Source: an uncultured Oscillospiraceae bacterium
Lineage (GTDB): Bacteria; Bacillota; Clostridia; Oscillospirales; Oscillospiraceae
Assembly (NCBI GenBank): GCA_947589745.1
Contig: CANQCS010000005.1
Span: 34,067-98,066, forward strand
Reading direction: 5' to 3'
Length of the DNA: 64,000 nucleotides
Shown in pieces: positions 25,486 through 34,489 of the stretch. The notes beneath the pieces are model-generated. The model was not told the origin of the DNA, ran no database searches, and saw only the letters and a program-made list of their open reading frames with translations. Both the position numbers and the translations under genes were made by a program. Numbering within the stretch: the stretch's first letter is position 1; every line of letters starts with the position of its first letter.

Positions 25486-26454
25486 TTACATATGGGTCCG
25501 CGGGTCGGACGCGTCGCCCAGGTTCTGGCCGACCACGTACAGCACCACGGTGATGATGGAGGCGATAGCCACGGGACTCCAGAACTCCATCTCCCAGCCG
25601 GGGGTGACCATGGCGCCCTCAGCCGCGTAGATCAGGCGGCCCAGGGACATCTCGCTCATGCCCATGCCGATGTAGCTCAGGAACACCTCGTAGGAGATGT
25701 AGCTGGGGATCTCGGTGGCCAGGAGGGTCACGATGACGGAGGTCATGAAGGGCAGGATGTTCTTCATGGCGATCTTGAAGGTGGAGGTACCCAGGCACCG
25801 GCTGGCCAGGTTGTACTCCCGGTCGCGGATGATGACCACCTGCGTTCGGATGAAGTAGGCGATGCCCAGCCAGCCGATGACGGTCATGGCCAGGACCATG
25901 GTCCAGAAGGTGGGGGAGAAGAGCATGGCCATGACGGAGATGATCAGGATCGTCGGCACGTTGCCGATGATGTTGTAGACCTCCATCATGATGATATCCA
26001 CCTTCTTGGAGAAGCCCCACACCGCGCCCAGCAGCACGCCGATGGTCATGTTGATGGCGGCGCAGATGAAGGCCAAGGAGATGGAGATGCGGGAGCCGTT
26101 CCAGATGGCGTCAAAGGTGGGCTCGCCGGAGGCGCCGGCGCCCAGGATCCACTTCAGGTCGACCCCGAAGTACTGCATGGCGGCCGCGGGACTCAGGTGC
26201 TTGGAGTTGGCGTCCATCAGGTTGGCGAAGGGATCGTAGTGGGTCACGCTGGGATAGATATAGGCGAAAGCGACCACGAACACCAGCAGGGACAGGATCA
26301 CGATGTTCACCTTGTTCCGGAAAAAGACCCGGAACACGCTCTTCCAGTAGGAGTACCGGGGAGCGGTGATCTTCTCGGACTCCAGGTCGTTGTGGTCAAT
26401 GGGAGCAAAGAGCTCCTCGTCGGTCATCTGATATTTCTTGTTGAAATCTTCCAT
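25486..26454 (-). CDS. oppC: Oligopeptide ABC transporter permease OppC
   Basis: This permease of about 322 aa has an N-terminal cytoplasmic segment, a first helix at about 45-65, and a C-terminal permease core with the EAA-type loop (NLASRCLGTSTFKIAMKNIL). About 55 residues between helix 1 and helix 2 face outward (MDANSKHLSPAAAMQYFGVD). The ATG at 26454 behind GAGGTGAG is preferred to the GTG three bases earlier. It forms the import channel with OppB. Confidence 0.92.
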   Translation of the reverse strand: MEDFNKKYQMTDEELFAPIDHNDLESEKITAPRYSYWKSVFRVFFRNKVNIVILSLLVFVVAFAYIYPSVTHYDPFANLMDANSKHLSPAAAMQYFGVDLKWILGAGASGEPTFDAIWNGSRISISLAFICAAINMTIGVLLGAVWGFSKKVDIIMMEVYNIIGNVPTILIISVMAMLFSPTFWTMVLAMTVIGWLGIAYFIRTQVVIIRDREYNLASRCLGTSTFKIAMKNILPFMTSVIVTLLATEIPSYISYEVFLSYIGMGMSEMSLGRLIYAAEGAMVTPGWEMEFWSPVAIASIITVVLYVVGQNLGDASDPRTHM

Positions 26455-26460
26455 CACTGC

Positions 26461-28050
26461 TCACCTCGCTTTGTCGGTAAAGGAGATCCGCGGGTCCACG
26501 GTAGCCATCAGCACATCGCCCAGGATGATCGCCACCACCGACAGCACCGCGTAGAACAGGGTCACGCCCACGATGACGGCGTTGTCGTAGGTATTGATGG
26601 CGTTGGTCAGCAGGTTGCCGGCGCCGGGGACCACGTACACACGCTCGGTGATGATGGCGCCCGTCATGGCAAAGATGATGCTGCCGGGGATGCCGTGGGT
26701 AATGGGGATGGCGGCGTTCTTCCAGATGTGCTTGGTGAAGATCTCCGTCTCGCTGAGGCCGCCGCTGCGGGCGAACTTCACGTAGTCGGAGTTCATCTGG
26801 TCGATCATGTACCGGCGCATCCACTTCATCAGGTTGGCGATGGAGGGCAGCGCCAGGGACACGACGGGCAGCACGTACATGAGTGCGCTGCCCTGATCCA
26901 TGTCGAACAGCGTGGGCAGGCCCAGCTTGCCGCCCACCGCCTTGAACAGGAAGATGTAGGCCAGGGACGGCACGGCGATGATGAACATGATGTAGAAGGT
27001 GCCGATCTTATCCAGGATGCCGCCCTTGTACCGGCTCATCAGCAGGCCGATGGGCAGGCCCAGCACGTAGGCCATGATGGTGGAGAAGATGCCGATGACG
27101 AAAGAGTAGCCCAGGCGGCTCATGCCGCCCTTGTAGGTGGTCACGTTGGTGTAGTCATCGGTGAAGCGGGCGGCGTTGGCCTCGCTGGCGGCCAGAGACC
27201 CGGCCACATAGGTGGCGGTGTGCAGGTCGTCGGCGCTGTCCTCCTGGAGGCCCGTGGGGAAGGTCATGTTCTTCAGGATGTAGGAGCCCTGACTCAGCAC
27301 CATGGTGTCGAACACGTCAATGCCGCGGTTGACGGCGAAAGAGGTGCCCAGGCGGATGCTGGCAAAATTCTGGTGGATAAAGGGGAATTCCCCGTCAAAG
27401 TAGAGCAGATACCGGTGCTGCGTGCCGTTGCCCATGATGGCCGGGGAAAACACATTCTCCGTCCCCGTGGGGTTATACACCGGGTCGCGGGTGGTAAAGG
27501 TCAGTCCCCGCTCTCCGATGTCGTTCTCCTCGGGCACGTAGTGGATGTTGTCGATGAACAGCATCCCCGTGAAATAGGTCCAGATGCGGTTGAGCAGCGG
27601 TTTGTCCCGGGTGGCGTACAGCGCCTGGGCGCCGCCGTCCTTCAGCTGGCCGCTACGCTTGGTTTCCGCATCCAGGCGGACGATCTCATAGCCCTGGGAC
27701 TTGTAGTAGTCCGTGAACTTCTGGATGTACTCGGTGACGACCTCAGAGTCCTTCTCCGCCGTGCGGCCGAAAGCCACGGCGTCGGCACGGGTCTCCTCGT
27801 CGATCTCCCCGTTGCGGGCCAGCTCATTGATGTAGTCCGCATAGGGGACATAGTCCAGATATCCGTAGGACTCCCATCTGGACTGAGCGTAGGTGATCTT
27901 GGCGTTGCTCATCAGCTTGCTGTAGTTGCCGTCGCTGGCGAAGATCTTGTTCCGGTCCATCAGGGAGTAGACCAGGATCATCACCAGAAGCACCACGCAA
28001 ACCACCGAGAACAAGCCGTGCAGGAGTCGTTTTATGACATATTTTCCCAT
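26461..28050 (-). CDS. oppB: Oligopeptide ABC transporter permease OppB with large ectodomain
   Basis: This 529-aa protein has helix 1 (HGLFSVVCVVLLVMILVYSL) at the N-terminus and the permease core in the last 220 residues (YSFVIGIFSTIMAYVLGLPI; EAA loop DYVKFARSGGLSETEIFTKH). Canonical OppB is about 306 aa; here some 250 extra residues lie between helix 1 and helix 2, outside the membrane (for example YADYINELARNGEIDEETRA). The insertion could help dock the substrate-binding lipoprotein. Confidence 0.92.
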   Translation of the reverse strand: MGKYVIKRLLHGLFSVVCVVLLVMILVYSLMDRNKIFASDGNYSKLMSNAKITYAQSRWESYGYLDYVPYADYINELARNGEIDEETRADAVAFGRTAEKDSEVVTEYIQKFTDYYKSQGYEIVRLDAETKRSGQLKDGGAQALYATRDKPLLNRIWTYFTGMLFIDNIHYVPEENDIGERGLTFTTRDPVYNPTGTENVFSPAIMGNGTQHRYLLYFDGEFPFIHQNFASIRLGTSFAVNRGIDVFDTMVLSQGSYILKNMTFPTGLQEDSADDLHTATYVAGSLAASEANAARFTDDYTNVTTYKGGMSRLGYSFVIGIFSTIMAYVLGLPIGLLMSRYKGGILDKIGTFYIMFIIAVPSLAYIFLFKAVGGKLGLPTLFDMDQGSALMYVLPVVSLALPSIANLMKWMRRYMIDQMNSDYVKFARSGGLSETEIFTKHIWKNAAIPITHGIPGSIIFAMTGAIITERVYVVPGAGNLLTNAINTYDNAVIVGVTLFYAVLSVVAIILGDVLMATVDPRISFTDKAR

Positions 28051-28085
28051 ATTCCCTCACTCACTCTGTCTCGTATTGATGCGCG

Positions 28086-28115
28086 AAGGGGGGTGGGGAA
28101 CCCCCACCCCCCTTT
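28086..28115 (-). terminator. Intercistronic hairpin between oppA and oppB
   Basis: AAGGGGGGTGGG pairs with CCCACCCCCCTT. There is no long T tract, so partial termination or protection of the oppA mRNA 3' end is likely, giving more OppA than permease. Confidence 0.7.
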
Positions 28116-28155
28116 CACATTGGTTGGTTACTGATTCAGGATCCGGCTGCGGATA

Positions 28156-30435
28156 TTACCACAGGCCGAGGCACTTGGTCATGTAGGACTCGGGCTGGAG
28201 CGTATCCAGGAAGGTCTGGGCGTCGCCGTAGTCGGGGCCCCAGCCGGAGTTGAGGGCGATGTCGTAGTTGGCCTGGTCGCCGGTGCTCATGTAGTAGGTG
28301 GCATAGTTGTAGCCGTTGATGTCGCCGGCGTCGGTCAGCATGACCTGCACCAGACCATCCAGGTTGGTCTCGATGGACTGCTTATACACGTTGGCCAGGT
28401 TCACCGTGACCTCGCTGTCGGAGCGGTAAGGATACTCCACAACGATGGGATTCTCGGCGGAGATGTCCACGCCGATCTGGGCCAACTCCTCAATGGCAAT
28501 CTCCATCTCGGCCTTGGCGGCGTCCACATTGAACCAGCCGTCGAAGCCGTCGCTGGAGCCCGCGCCGTCGTTACCGGCGGGATCGAAGCACTGGATGGGG
28601 CTGCCGTCGGCCTCCAGCTGGGCCTGGGTGATGGCGCCGAAAGCGGTACCGGCGGGGAAGGTGGTGGGAGTGCCGTTCATGTCCACGGTCACATCGGTAT
28701 CCAGGTACTGGAAGTCGCCGGGCACGTAGGAGTTACGCACGCTGACGTACTTCAGGTCCTCGCCCACGCTGGGCACGCGGTAAGCGGCGCGGTCCAGGGC
28801 GAAGTTGACGGCGTTGCGGAAGTGGACGTTGTTGATGGCCTTGCGGTAGCGGTCGATCTGCTCATCGGTCTTGCCGGAGACGGCCTTGGTCTCATCGTTG
28901 AAGTTGGCGAACGCGGAGCGGTTCAGGTTCCACCAGCCGCTGTAGCTGTACACGCCGGCGATGGAGACGTAGCTGTAGGCGTCGAAGTAGGTCTTGCCGG
29001 TGACGGGGTCGATGTCCTGCTGGGACTGGACCAGGGCGTTGGCGTTGAAGCCGCAGCCGGTGATGGTGCCGGCCTTCGCCTCGTTATAGGCGCGCAGGGT
29101 ATCGGTGCCGTCGTTCCAGGTCACGTTGATATTGTTGACGCTGACGGCGTCCTTGTTCCAGTAAGTGGGGTTGACGGCATACTTGATCTGGGCCTTCGCG
29201 GTGAAGTCGGTGATCAGATAGGGGCCGCAGTAAGCGATGTTGGCGGGCGTCTTGCCGTAGGTGTAGTCAGCGGCGGCGGCGTCGAACTCAGCGCCGAACT
29301 TACCGCCCTGGGACTCGTAGAAGCTGCGGCACAGAGGCGCGAAGCAACCGTAGCACATCATGGTGAGGAACGGGGTGAAGGGCTGCTCCAGGGTGTACTC
29401 CAGGGTGTACTGGTCAACGGCCTTCACGCCGACCTCGGCGAAGTCGGTGATCTCGCCGGCCAGATAGGCGTCAAAGTTCTTGATGCCGCAGCCGTCGCCG
29501 CTCTGGAGCAGGTAGCCCAGGGCGTCGGGGTTATCGGCCAGGTGCTGCGCGCCGGCAACCCAGTCGTCGGCCTGGACGTCAGCGATCTCACGGCCCTGCT
29601 GGTCCACCCACTTCACACCCTGGCGGATGTGGAAGGTGTAGGTCAGGCCGTCGTCGGAGACCTCATAGCTCTCGGCCAGAGCGGGCTGCAGCACGTTCTT
29701 GGCGTCGTAGGCCAGCAGGCCGTCGGTGGTCAGGCAGATGTAGTCGGTATCCGTGGCGCTGGAGGTGACAAAGATGTCCCAGGTCTGGATATCCTCAGAG
29801 AAAGAGAAGTTGTACGTATCGGTGAGGGTGTAGCCGTGCTCATCCAGGAACGCCCGGGCGGCGGTGAAGTAATCCTCCGCGGTGGCAGCCTGGTTCCAGA
29901 GCTCCACCAGGGCGGTACGGTCCTCAGCCTTGATGAGCTCATTGGCGATCAGGTACGTGTGGAAACGGCCGTCATCCAGGCCCCACTTGACCTGAGTGAT
30001 GGTACGGGGCACGATGCGGCTCATGGCGTAGTTGCCGCCGTTGGTGCTGTAGGGCAGGAACGTGCCGCTCTCCAGCAGCTTGGCCTGGGCGATAGCCATG
30101 AGGGCCTTGCGCATCTCCAGGTCCTCGGTCTCGTCCTTGGCGGTCATGTAGTAGTCGTAGAACTCGCCCAGGGCCGCGTCATAGACGGCCTGAGAGGCGT
30201 CGTCCCAGTCCATGGCGTCGATGGCTTCCCAATCGAGGCCGGTGTAGCCGCCCTCGTCGGAGCCGGAGTCATCGGGGGTGTCGGTATCATCGGGGGTGTT
30301 GTCAGTGTTGCCGGTGCCAGAGTTGTTGGTCTGGTTGCCGCTCTGGCCGCCCTGGTTGCTCTGACCGCCGCCGCCGCAGGCGACGAGGCTGAGGGTCATG
30401 GCGAGGACAAGCAGCAAGCTCAAGATCTTCTTCAT
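28156..30435 (-). CDS. oppA: Oligopeptide-binding lipoprotein OppA, apparently rearranged
   Basis: This 759-aa lipoprotein has the signal MKKILSLLLVLAMTLSLVAC (lipobox LVAC) and a Gly/Asn/Thr/Asp-rich linker. The start at 30435 follows AAGGAGG; the track extends 76 codons into the leader. The core is SBP family 5 (LQPALAESYEVSDDGLTYTF; HIRQGVKWVDQQG). The C-terminus stops at GWGPDYGDAQTFLDTLQPES plus eight residues, where typical members continue for about 80 more. A segment resembling that missing end (EMRKALMAIAQAKLLESGTF, LPYSTNGGNYAMSRIVPRTI) lies near the N-terminus, suggesting circular permutation. Confidence 0.9.
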   Translation of the reverse strand: MKKILSLLLVLAMTLSLVACGGGGQSNQGGQSGNQTNNSGTGNTDNTPDDTDTPDDSGSDEGGYTGLDWEAIDAMDWDDASQAVYDAALGEFYDYYMTAKDETEDLEMRKALMAIAQAKLLESGTFLPYSTNGGNYAMSRIVPRTITQVKWGLDDGRFHTYLIANELIKAEDRTALVELWNQAATAEDYFTAARAFLDEHGYTLTDTYNFSFSEDIQTWDIFVTSSATDTDYICLTTDGLLAYDAKNVLQPALAESYEVSDDGLTYTFHIRQGVKWVDQQGREIADVQADDWVAGAQHLADNPDALGYLLQSGDGCGIKNFDAYLAGEITDFAEVGVKAVDQYTLEYTLEQPFTPFLTMMCYGCFAPLCRSFYESQGGKFGAEFDAAAADYTYGKTPANIAYCGPYLITDFTAKAQIKYAVNPTYWNKDAVSVNNINVTWNDGTDTLRAYNEAKAGTITGCGFNANALVQSQQDIDPVTGKTYFDAYSYVSIAGVYSYSGWWNLNRSAFANFNDETKAVSGKTDEQIDRYRKAINNVHFRNAVNFALDRAAYRVPSVGEDLKYVSVRNSYVPGDFQYLDTDVTVDMNGTPTTFPAGTAFGAITQAQLEADGSPIQCFDPAGNDGAGSSDGFDGWFNVDAAKAEMEIAIEELAQIGVDISAENPIVVEYPYRSDSEVTVNLANVYKQSIETNLDGLVQVMLTDAGDINGYNYATYYMSTGDQANYDIALNSGWGPDYGDAQTFLDTLQPESYMTKCLGLW

Positions 30436-30582
30436 GTGTGTTGTTTTCCTCCTTGTATAATTTTTTGTTGGTTGGTACGCCTGGATATCTTTAGACCTCT
30501 CTGCCGCTCCGCCCTCCGCCCCGAATACGGCCGGCGGAACAGCCGGGAGAACTAAATTCACACAAACACGCCGCGAAAACGC

Positions 30583-30628
30583 ATTGCAAGCCGTTCCGGC
30601 TTGCAAAAAGAGGCCTAGGCCTCTTTCA
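30583..30628 (-). promoter_or_regulatory. Two hairpins in the long oppA leader
   Basis: The palindrome AGAGGCCTAGGCCTCT is followed on the minus strand by TTTTTGC, then GCAAGCCGGAACGGCTTGC. The leader is about 245 nt. The first stem looks like a weak intrinsic terminator, so attenuation is possible; no known riboswitch class is recognised. Confidence 0.45.
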
Positions 30629-30685
30629 AGTCTTTCTCGCAGTAAACAGAAAAAAGCTGGCAATTCCCTCTATGCCGCTGTTGTT

Positions 30686-30714
30686 ATTTTAGCACATTCT
30701 CCGCCGGAACACAA
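30686..30714 (-). promoter_or_regulatory. Promoter of the opp operon
   Basis: TTGTGT, a 17-bp spacer and TAAAAT preceded by TGC (extended -10) on the minus strand. Confidence 0.6.
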
Positions 30715-30782
30715 GTGTTAGTTTAAGCGGGACGACATATTTTTACAGCGCCCCTCCGGCGGGGCGGCGGGTATACCGGTTC

Positions 30783-30895
30783 CCGATGCTTTTTTCTGAA
30801 AGAAAAAGGATGGGAAAAACCTTTCATCCCGCCGCCAAGGCGTTGCAATTTCTACATTTTCAGCAAGGCAATGATGCGGTTTTGTCATGGAAGGC
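30783..30895 (+). repeat. Repeat family A, copy 4 (diverged)
   Basis: Plus orientation: CTTTTTTCTGAAAGAAAAAG, then the tail with AAGGCGTTGCAATTTCTACA. It lies between the opp promoter and the tatD terminator, not beside a plus-strand gene end. The rest of the 508-bp gap is the oppA leader and terminator. Confidence 0.7.
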
Positions 30896-30902
30896 GGGTA
30901 TG

Positions 30903-30933
30903 AAAAAAGCGCCGCCGGATGGCAGCGCTTTTC
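30903..30933 (-). terminator. Terminator of the metG/lipoprotein/tatD operon
   Basis: AAAAAGCGCC and GGCAGCGCTTTT form a stem-loop directly after the tatD stop. Confidence 0.75.
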
Positions 30934-30944
30934 GCAAAAATATA

Positions 30945-31709
30945 TCAGGGGATCTGGAAAAACCGCTTTCCGTTCTCCCAGGTCGTTCTCTCGCACGCCT
31001 CACAGGAGATGCCCTTGATCTCCGCCAGCCGCCGGCAGATCAGGGACACGTTCCCGGAGTCGTTCCGGGTCCCCCGGCGGGGGACCGGCGCCATGTAGGG
31101 GCTGTCCGTCTCGATCATCAGCCGCTCCAGGGGCACGGCCTGGGCGGCCTCCACCGCCCGCCGGGCGTTCTTGTAGGTGATCACCCCGGTGAAGGAGATC
31201 ATCCACCCCAGCTTCACCAGCTCCCGGGCCATCTCGGCGCTGCCGGAGAAGCAGTGGAACACCCCCCGGACCCGGGGGAACTCCCTCACGATGGCCAGGC
31301 TGTCGGCGTGGGCCTCCCGGTCGTGGACGATCACCGGCAGGTCCAGCTCCTCCGCCAGGGCCATCTGGGCCCGGAAGACCTGCCGCTGGAGCTCCCTGGG
31401 CGGATTCTCCTCCCAGTAGTAGTCCAGGCCGATCTCCCCGACGGCCACCGCCTTGGGGTGGGATGCCAGCTCCCGGAGGACGTCCAGGTCCGCCGGGACA
31501 TAGGGGGCGCAGTTCTCCGGGTGGTAGCCAACGGCGGCGTAGACAAAGGGGTACCTCTCCGCCAGGGCCAGCGCCGCCCGGGAGCTGGGGAGGTCGCAGC
31601 CGGGGTCCACCACCAGGCCGACGCCCCGCTCCGGCAGGGCGGAGAGGACCTGGTCCCGGTCCGCCTCGAACTGCTCGGCGTCGTAGTGGGCATGGGTATC
31701 AAACAGCAT
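30945..31709 (-). CDS. tatD: TatD family metal-dependent deoxyribonuclease
   Basis: This 254-aa TIM-barrel hydrolase has the metal motifs MLFDTHAHYDAEQF, AVGEIGLDYYWEE, LPVIVHDREAHAD, GVFHCFSGSAEMAR and LMIETDSPYMAP. TatD proteins are 3'-exonucleases linked to DNA repair; the metG-tatD neighbourhood is the same as metS-yabD near the B. subtilis origin. It is last in a metG, lipoprotein, tatD operon. Confidence 0.95.
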   Translation of the reverse strand: MLFDTHAHYDAEQFEADRDQVLSALPERGVGLVVDPGCDLPSSRAALALAERYPFVYAAVGYHPENCAPYVPADLDVLRELASHPKAVAVGEIGLDYYWEENPPRELQRQVFRAQMALAEELDLPVIVHDREAHADSLAIVREFPRVRGVFHCFSGSAEMARELVKLGWMISFTGVITYKNARRAVEAAQAVPLERLMIETDSPYMAPVPRRGTRNDSGNVSLICRRLAEIKGISCEACERTTWENGKRFFQIP

Positions 31710-31723
31710 GGCCGGTCCTCCCG

Positions 31724-32353
31724 TTACGCCGCCGGGCTCTGCTTGGCGGCCATGAAGGGGACCACGAAGGTGTCCCCTTCCCTGCTGCCGGACTCACCGG
31801 CGAACACCTCCACGAAGGTGAGGTAGTAGTCCAGGGACTCGGCGCTGGGGACCTCGTAGACCAGGACCCCTTCCTTGGTCTTCCCCGCGCCCAGGGCGTA
31901 CAGGTCGGAGAACACTGTCTTGTCCTTGAAGGAGGAGGCGGAGACGGCGGTGGTGTACTTGGCCCCGTCCTCGCTGTCCCACTCCAGCCGGAAGTCGGAC
32001 TGGTACATATCCACGGGGAAGTCGCAGGTGCTCGTCACCGTCAGCCCGGCCACCAGCAGCCGCTTGCCCTCCCCGGCGGTGTAGCCGCTGAACTCCTGGC
32101 AGACATAGGCGCTGGTGAGGGTGAAGTCAAACCAGTAGGTGTGCATGGCCTGCCCGATGGCGCCCTCGCTGTAGCCGTCCCCGGAGGGGCTGTCCTCCGT
32201 GCTGCCGGAGGCGCCGGTATCCTCTGTTCCGCCGGAGGCGCTGGTGTCCTCGCCGCCGGCGGAGGAGCCGTCGTCCTTGTCCTTCTTGCCGCAGGCGGCC
32301 AGGGAGAGGACCAGGGCAAGGGCCAGAAGCAGGGCAAAAATTCTCTTCTTCAT
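31724..32353 (-). CDS. Small secreted lipoprotein
   Basis: This protein of about 209 aa begins MKKRIFALLLALALVLSLAA followed by the lipobox Cys, then a Ser/Gly/Asp-rich linker and a compact strand-rich domain (FDFTLTSAYVCQEFSGYTAG; GKRLLVAGLTVTSTCDFPVD) reminiscent of DUF4352-type immunoglobulin-like lipoproteins. The ATG lies one base after the metG stop (TGATATG), so translation is coupled. I know no reason for a functional link to metG or tatD, between which it is inserted. Confidence 0.75.
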   Translation of the reverse strand: MKKRIFALLLALALVLSLAACGKKDKDDGSSAGGEDTSASGGTEDTGASGSTEDSPSGDGYSEGAIGQAMHTYWFDFTLTSAYVCQEFSGYTAGEGKRLLVAGLTVTSTCDFPVDMYQSDFRLEWDSEDGAKYTTAVSASSFKDKTVFSDLYALGAGKTKEGVLVYEVPSAESLDYYLTFVEVFAGESGSREGDTFVVPFMAAKQSPAA

Positions 32354-32354
32354 A

Positions 32355-34313
32355 TCAGCACAGCTTGGCCCCCGCAGGGATGGCATCGTCCACCATGATG
32401 AGGTGCAGCTTCTCCTCGCCGCGCTCGGTGTGGACGGCAGAGATCAGCATGCCGTTGGACTCCAGGCCCATCATCTTCCGGGGCGGCAGGTTCACGATGG
32501 CGACGAGGGTCTTGCCCACCAGCTCCTCCGGCTTGTAATATTTGGCGATGCCGGAGAGGATCTGGCGGTCCGTGCCGCTGCCGTCGTCCAGGGTGAAGCG
32601 CAGCAGCTTCTCGGACTTCTTCACGTTGGTGCAGGCCTTCACCTTCACCGCCCGGAAGTCGGACTTGCAGAAGGTGTCGAAGTCCACCTTGTCCTCCACG
32701 AAGGGCTCGATCTCCAGGGGGGGCAGGGCCGCCTTGGCCTTGGCGGCGTAGAAGGCGTCGATCTCCTCCGCCTTCTTGGCGGCGTCGATGCGGGCAAACA
32801 GGATCTCCGGCTGGCCCAGCACGTGGCCCTCCGGGATGGCGCCGAAGGTGGACAGGCTGTCCCACCCGGCGTTCTCCAGGTCCAGCTGCTGGAAGATCCG
32901 CTCGCCGGTCTCCGGCAGGAAGGGGGCCAGCATCACGGCGGCGAAGCGGATGGCCTCCAGCAGGTTATAGAGCACCGCCGCCAGCCGGGGCGCCTTGGCC
33001 GGGTCCTTGCCCAGGATCCAGGGCTGGGTCTCGTCCACGTACTTGTTGGCCCGGCGCAGGAGGGTGAAGATCTCGTCGATGGCGTCGGCCACGTGGAGGG
33101 TGTCCATCTTGGCCGCCACCTTGCCGGGGGTGGCAAGGGCCAGGTCGATGAGCTCCTGATCGACAGGCTCGGAGACGGCGTTGTTCCCCACCACGCCGCC
33201 GCAGTACTTCCGGCTCATGGACACGGTGCGGTTCACCAGATTGCCCAGGATGTTGGCCAGGTCGGAGTTGATGCGCTCGATGATGAGGTCGTGGGTCATG
33301 GTGCCGTCGGAGGCGAAGGGCATCTCGTGGAGGACGTAGTAGCGCACCGCGTCCACCCCGTAGAGGTCCACCAGGTCGTCGGCGTAGAGGACGTTGCCCT
33401 TGCTCTTGGACATCTTGCCGTCGCTCATGAGCAGCCAGGGGTGGCCGAAGACCTGTTTGGGCAGGGGCTCGCCCAGGGCCATGAGGAAGGCAGGCCAGTA
33501 GATGGTGTGGAAGCGGATGATGTCCTTGCCGATGAGGTGGACGTCGGCGGGCCAGTACTTCTTGTAGCCCTCGCCGCTCTCGCCCAGGGGCTCATAGCCC
33601 AGGAAGGTGGCGTAGTTGGTCAGGGCGTCCATCCACACGTAGATCACGTGCTTGGGGTCGGTGCGGACGGGGATGCCCCAGGTGAAGGAGGTGCGGGAGA
33701 CGCACAGGTCCTGGAGGCCGGGCTTCAGGAAGTTGTTGATCATCTCGTTCTTCCGGGCCTCGGGCTGGATGAACTCCGGGTGGGCCTCGATGTGCTTCAT
33801 GATGGCGTCGCCGTACTTGGACAGCCGGAAGAAGTATGCCTCCTCCTCCGCCCACTTGACCTCGCGGCCGCAGTCGGGGCACTTGCCGTCCACCAGCTGG
33901 CTCTCGGTCCAGAAGGACTCGCAGGGGGTGCAGTACCAGCCCTCGTACTTGCTCTTGTAGATGTCGCCCTGGTCGTAGAGCCGCTGGAACATGTCCTGGA
34001 TCTTCCGCTCGTGGTCCGGGTCGGTGGTGCGGACGAAGCGGTCGTAGCTGGTGTTCATGATGTCCCAGATGCGCTTGATCTCCCCGGACGTGCTGTCCAC
34101 GAACTGCTGGGGGGTGACGCCGGCGGCCTCGGCCTTCTCCTGGATCTTCTGGCCGTGCTCGTCGGTGCCGGTCTGGAAGTACACGTCGTAGCCCAGGGCC
34201 CGCTTGAACCGGCAGATGGCGTCGGCCAGCACGATCTCGTAGGTGTTGCCGATGTGTGGCTTGCCGGAGGCGTAGGCGATGGCGGTGGAGAGATAGAACT
34301 TTTTCTTTTCCAT
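32355..34313 (-). CDS. metG: Methionyl-tRNA synthetase
   Basis: This 652-aa class I synthetase has the HIGH-type motif YASGKPHIGNTYE, a zinc-binding pair (CTPCESFWTESQLVDGKCPD), the MSDGKMSKSKGNVLYADD KMSKS loop and a C-terminal tRNA-binding (EMAP II-like) domain starting FDTFCKSDFRAVKVKA. The ATG at 34313 follows AGGAGG; the track starts 14 codons early. No T-box is visible in the 60-nt leader. Confidence 0.97.
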   Translation of the reverse strand: MEKKKFYLSTAIAYASGKPHIGNTYEIVLADAICRFKRALGYDVYFQTGTDEHGQKIQEKAEAAGVTPQQFVDSTSGEIKRIWDIMNTSYDRFVRTTDPDHERKIQDMFQRLYDQGDIYKSKYEGWYCTPCESFWTESQLVDGKCPDCGREVKWAEEEAYFFRLSKYGDAIMKHIEAHPEFIQPEARKNEMINNFLKPGLQDLCVSRTSFTWGIPVRTDPKHVIYVWMDALTNYATFLGYEPLGESGEGYKKYWPADVHLIGKDIIRFHTIYWPAFLMALGEPLPKQVFGHPWLLMSDGKMSKSKGNVLYADDLVDLYGVDAVRYYVLHEMPFASDGTMTHDLIIERINSDLANILGNLVNRTVSMSRKYCGGVVGNNAVSEPVDQELIDLALATPGKVAAKMDTLHVADAIDEIFTLLRRANKYVDETQPWILGKDPAKAPRLAAVLYNLLEAIRFAAVMLAPFLPETGERIFQQLDLENAGWDSLSTFGAIPEGHVLGQPEILFARIDAAKKAEEIDAFYAAKAKAALPPLEIEPFVEDKVDFDTFCKSDFRAVKVKACTNVKKSEKLLRFTLDDGSGTDRQILSGIAKYYKPEELVGKTLVAIVNLPPRKMMGLESNGMLISAVHTERGEEKLHLIMVDDAIPAGAKLC

Positions 34314-34370
34314 GGAAAACCTCCTGTATCTGTGGCGGCGGCAGGGCCGCCGCATAACATATCATTTTAC

Positions 34371-34398
34371 AGTTTACCATATTTTCCGGAAAAATCAA
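34371..34398 (-). promoter_or_regulatory. Promoter of metG
   Basis: TTGATT, a 16-bp spacer and TAAACT on the minus strand, about 60 bp before the metG start. A small GC hairpin (GCGGCGG with CCGCCGC) lies in the leader. Confidence 0.55.
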
Positions 34399-34420
34399 CT
34401 GTGATTTCCGGCTTTGAAGA

Positions 34421-34462
34421 CAAAAGGACACAGCCGCCTTGCTATTGAGGCAGCTGTGTCCG
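34421..34462 (-). terminator. Terminator of the MATE gene
   Basis: GGACACAGCTGCCT pairs with AAGGCGGCTGTGTCC, followed by TTTTGT on the minus strand. Confidence 0.85.
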
Positions 34463-34489
34463 AAAGATGGCTTTGGGGGGCGGGAGCCG

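Noticed and set aside
23755-28134. 1459-aa plus-strand ORF opposite oppD-oppB
   Set aside because: It is a GC-rich antisense shadow: low-complexity Gly/Val/His/Asp composition, no ribosome binding site, and clear transporter genes on the other strand.
34314-34371. T-box leader before metG
   Set aside because: The leader is only about 60 nt and lacks the T-box sequence and specifier loop.
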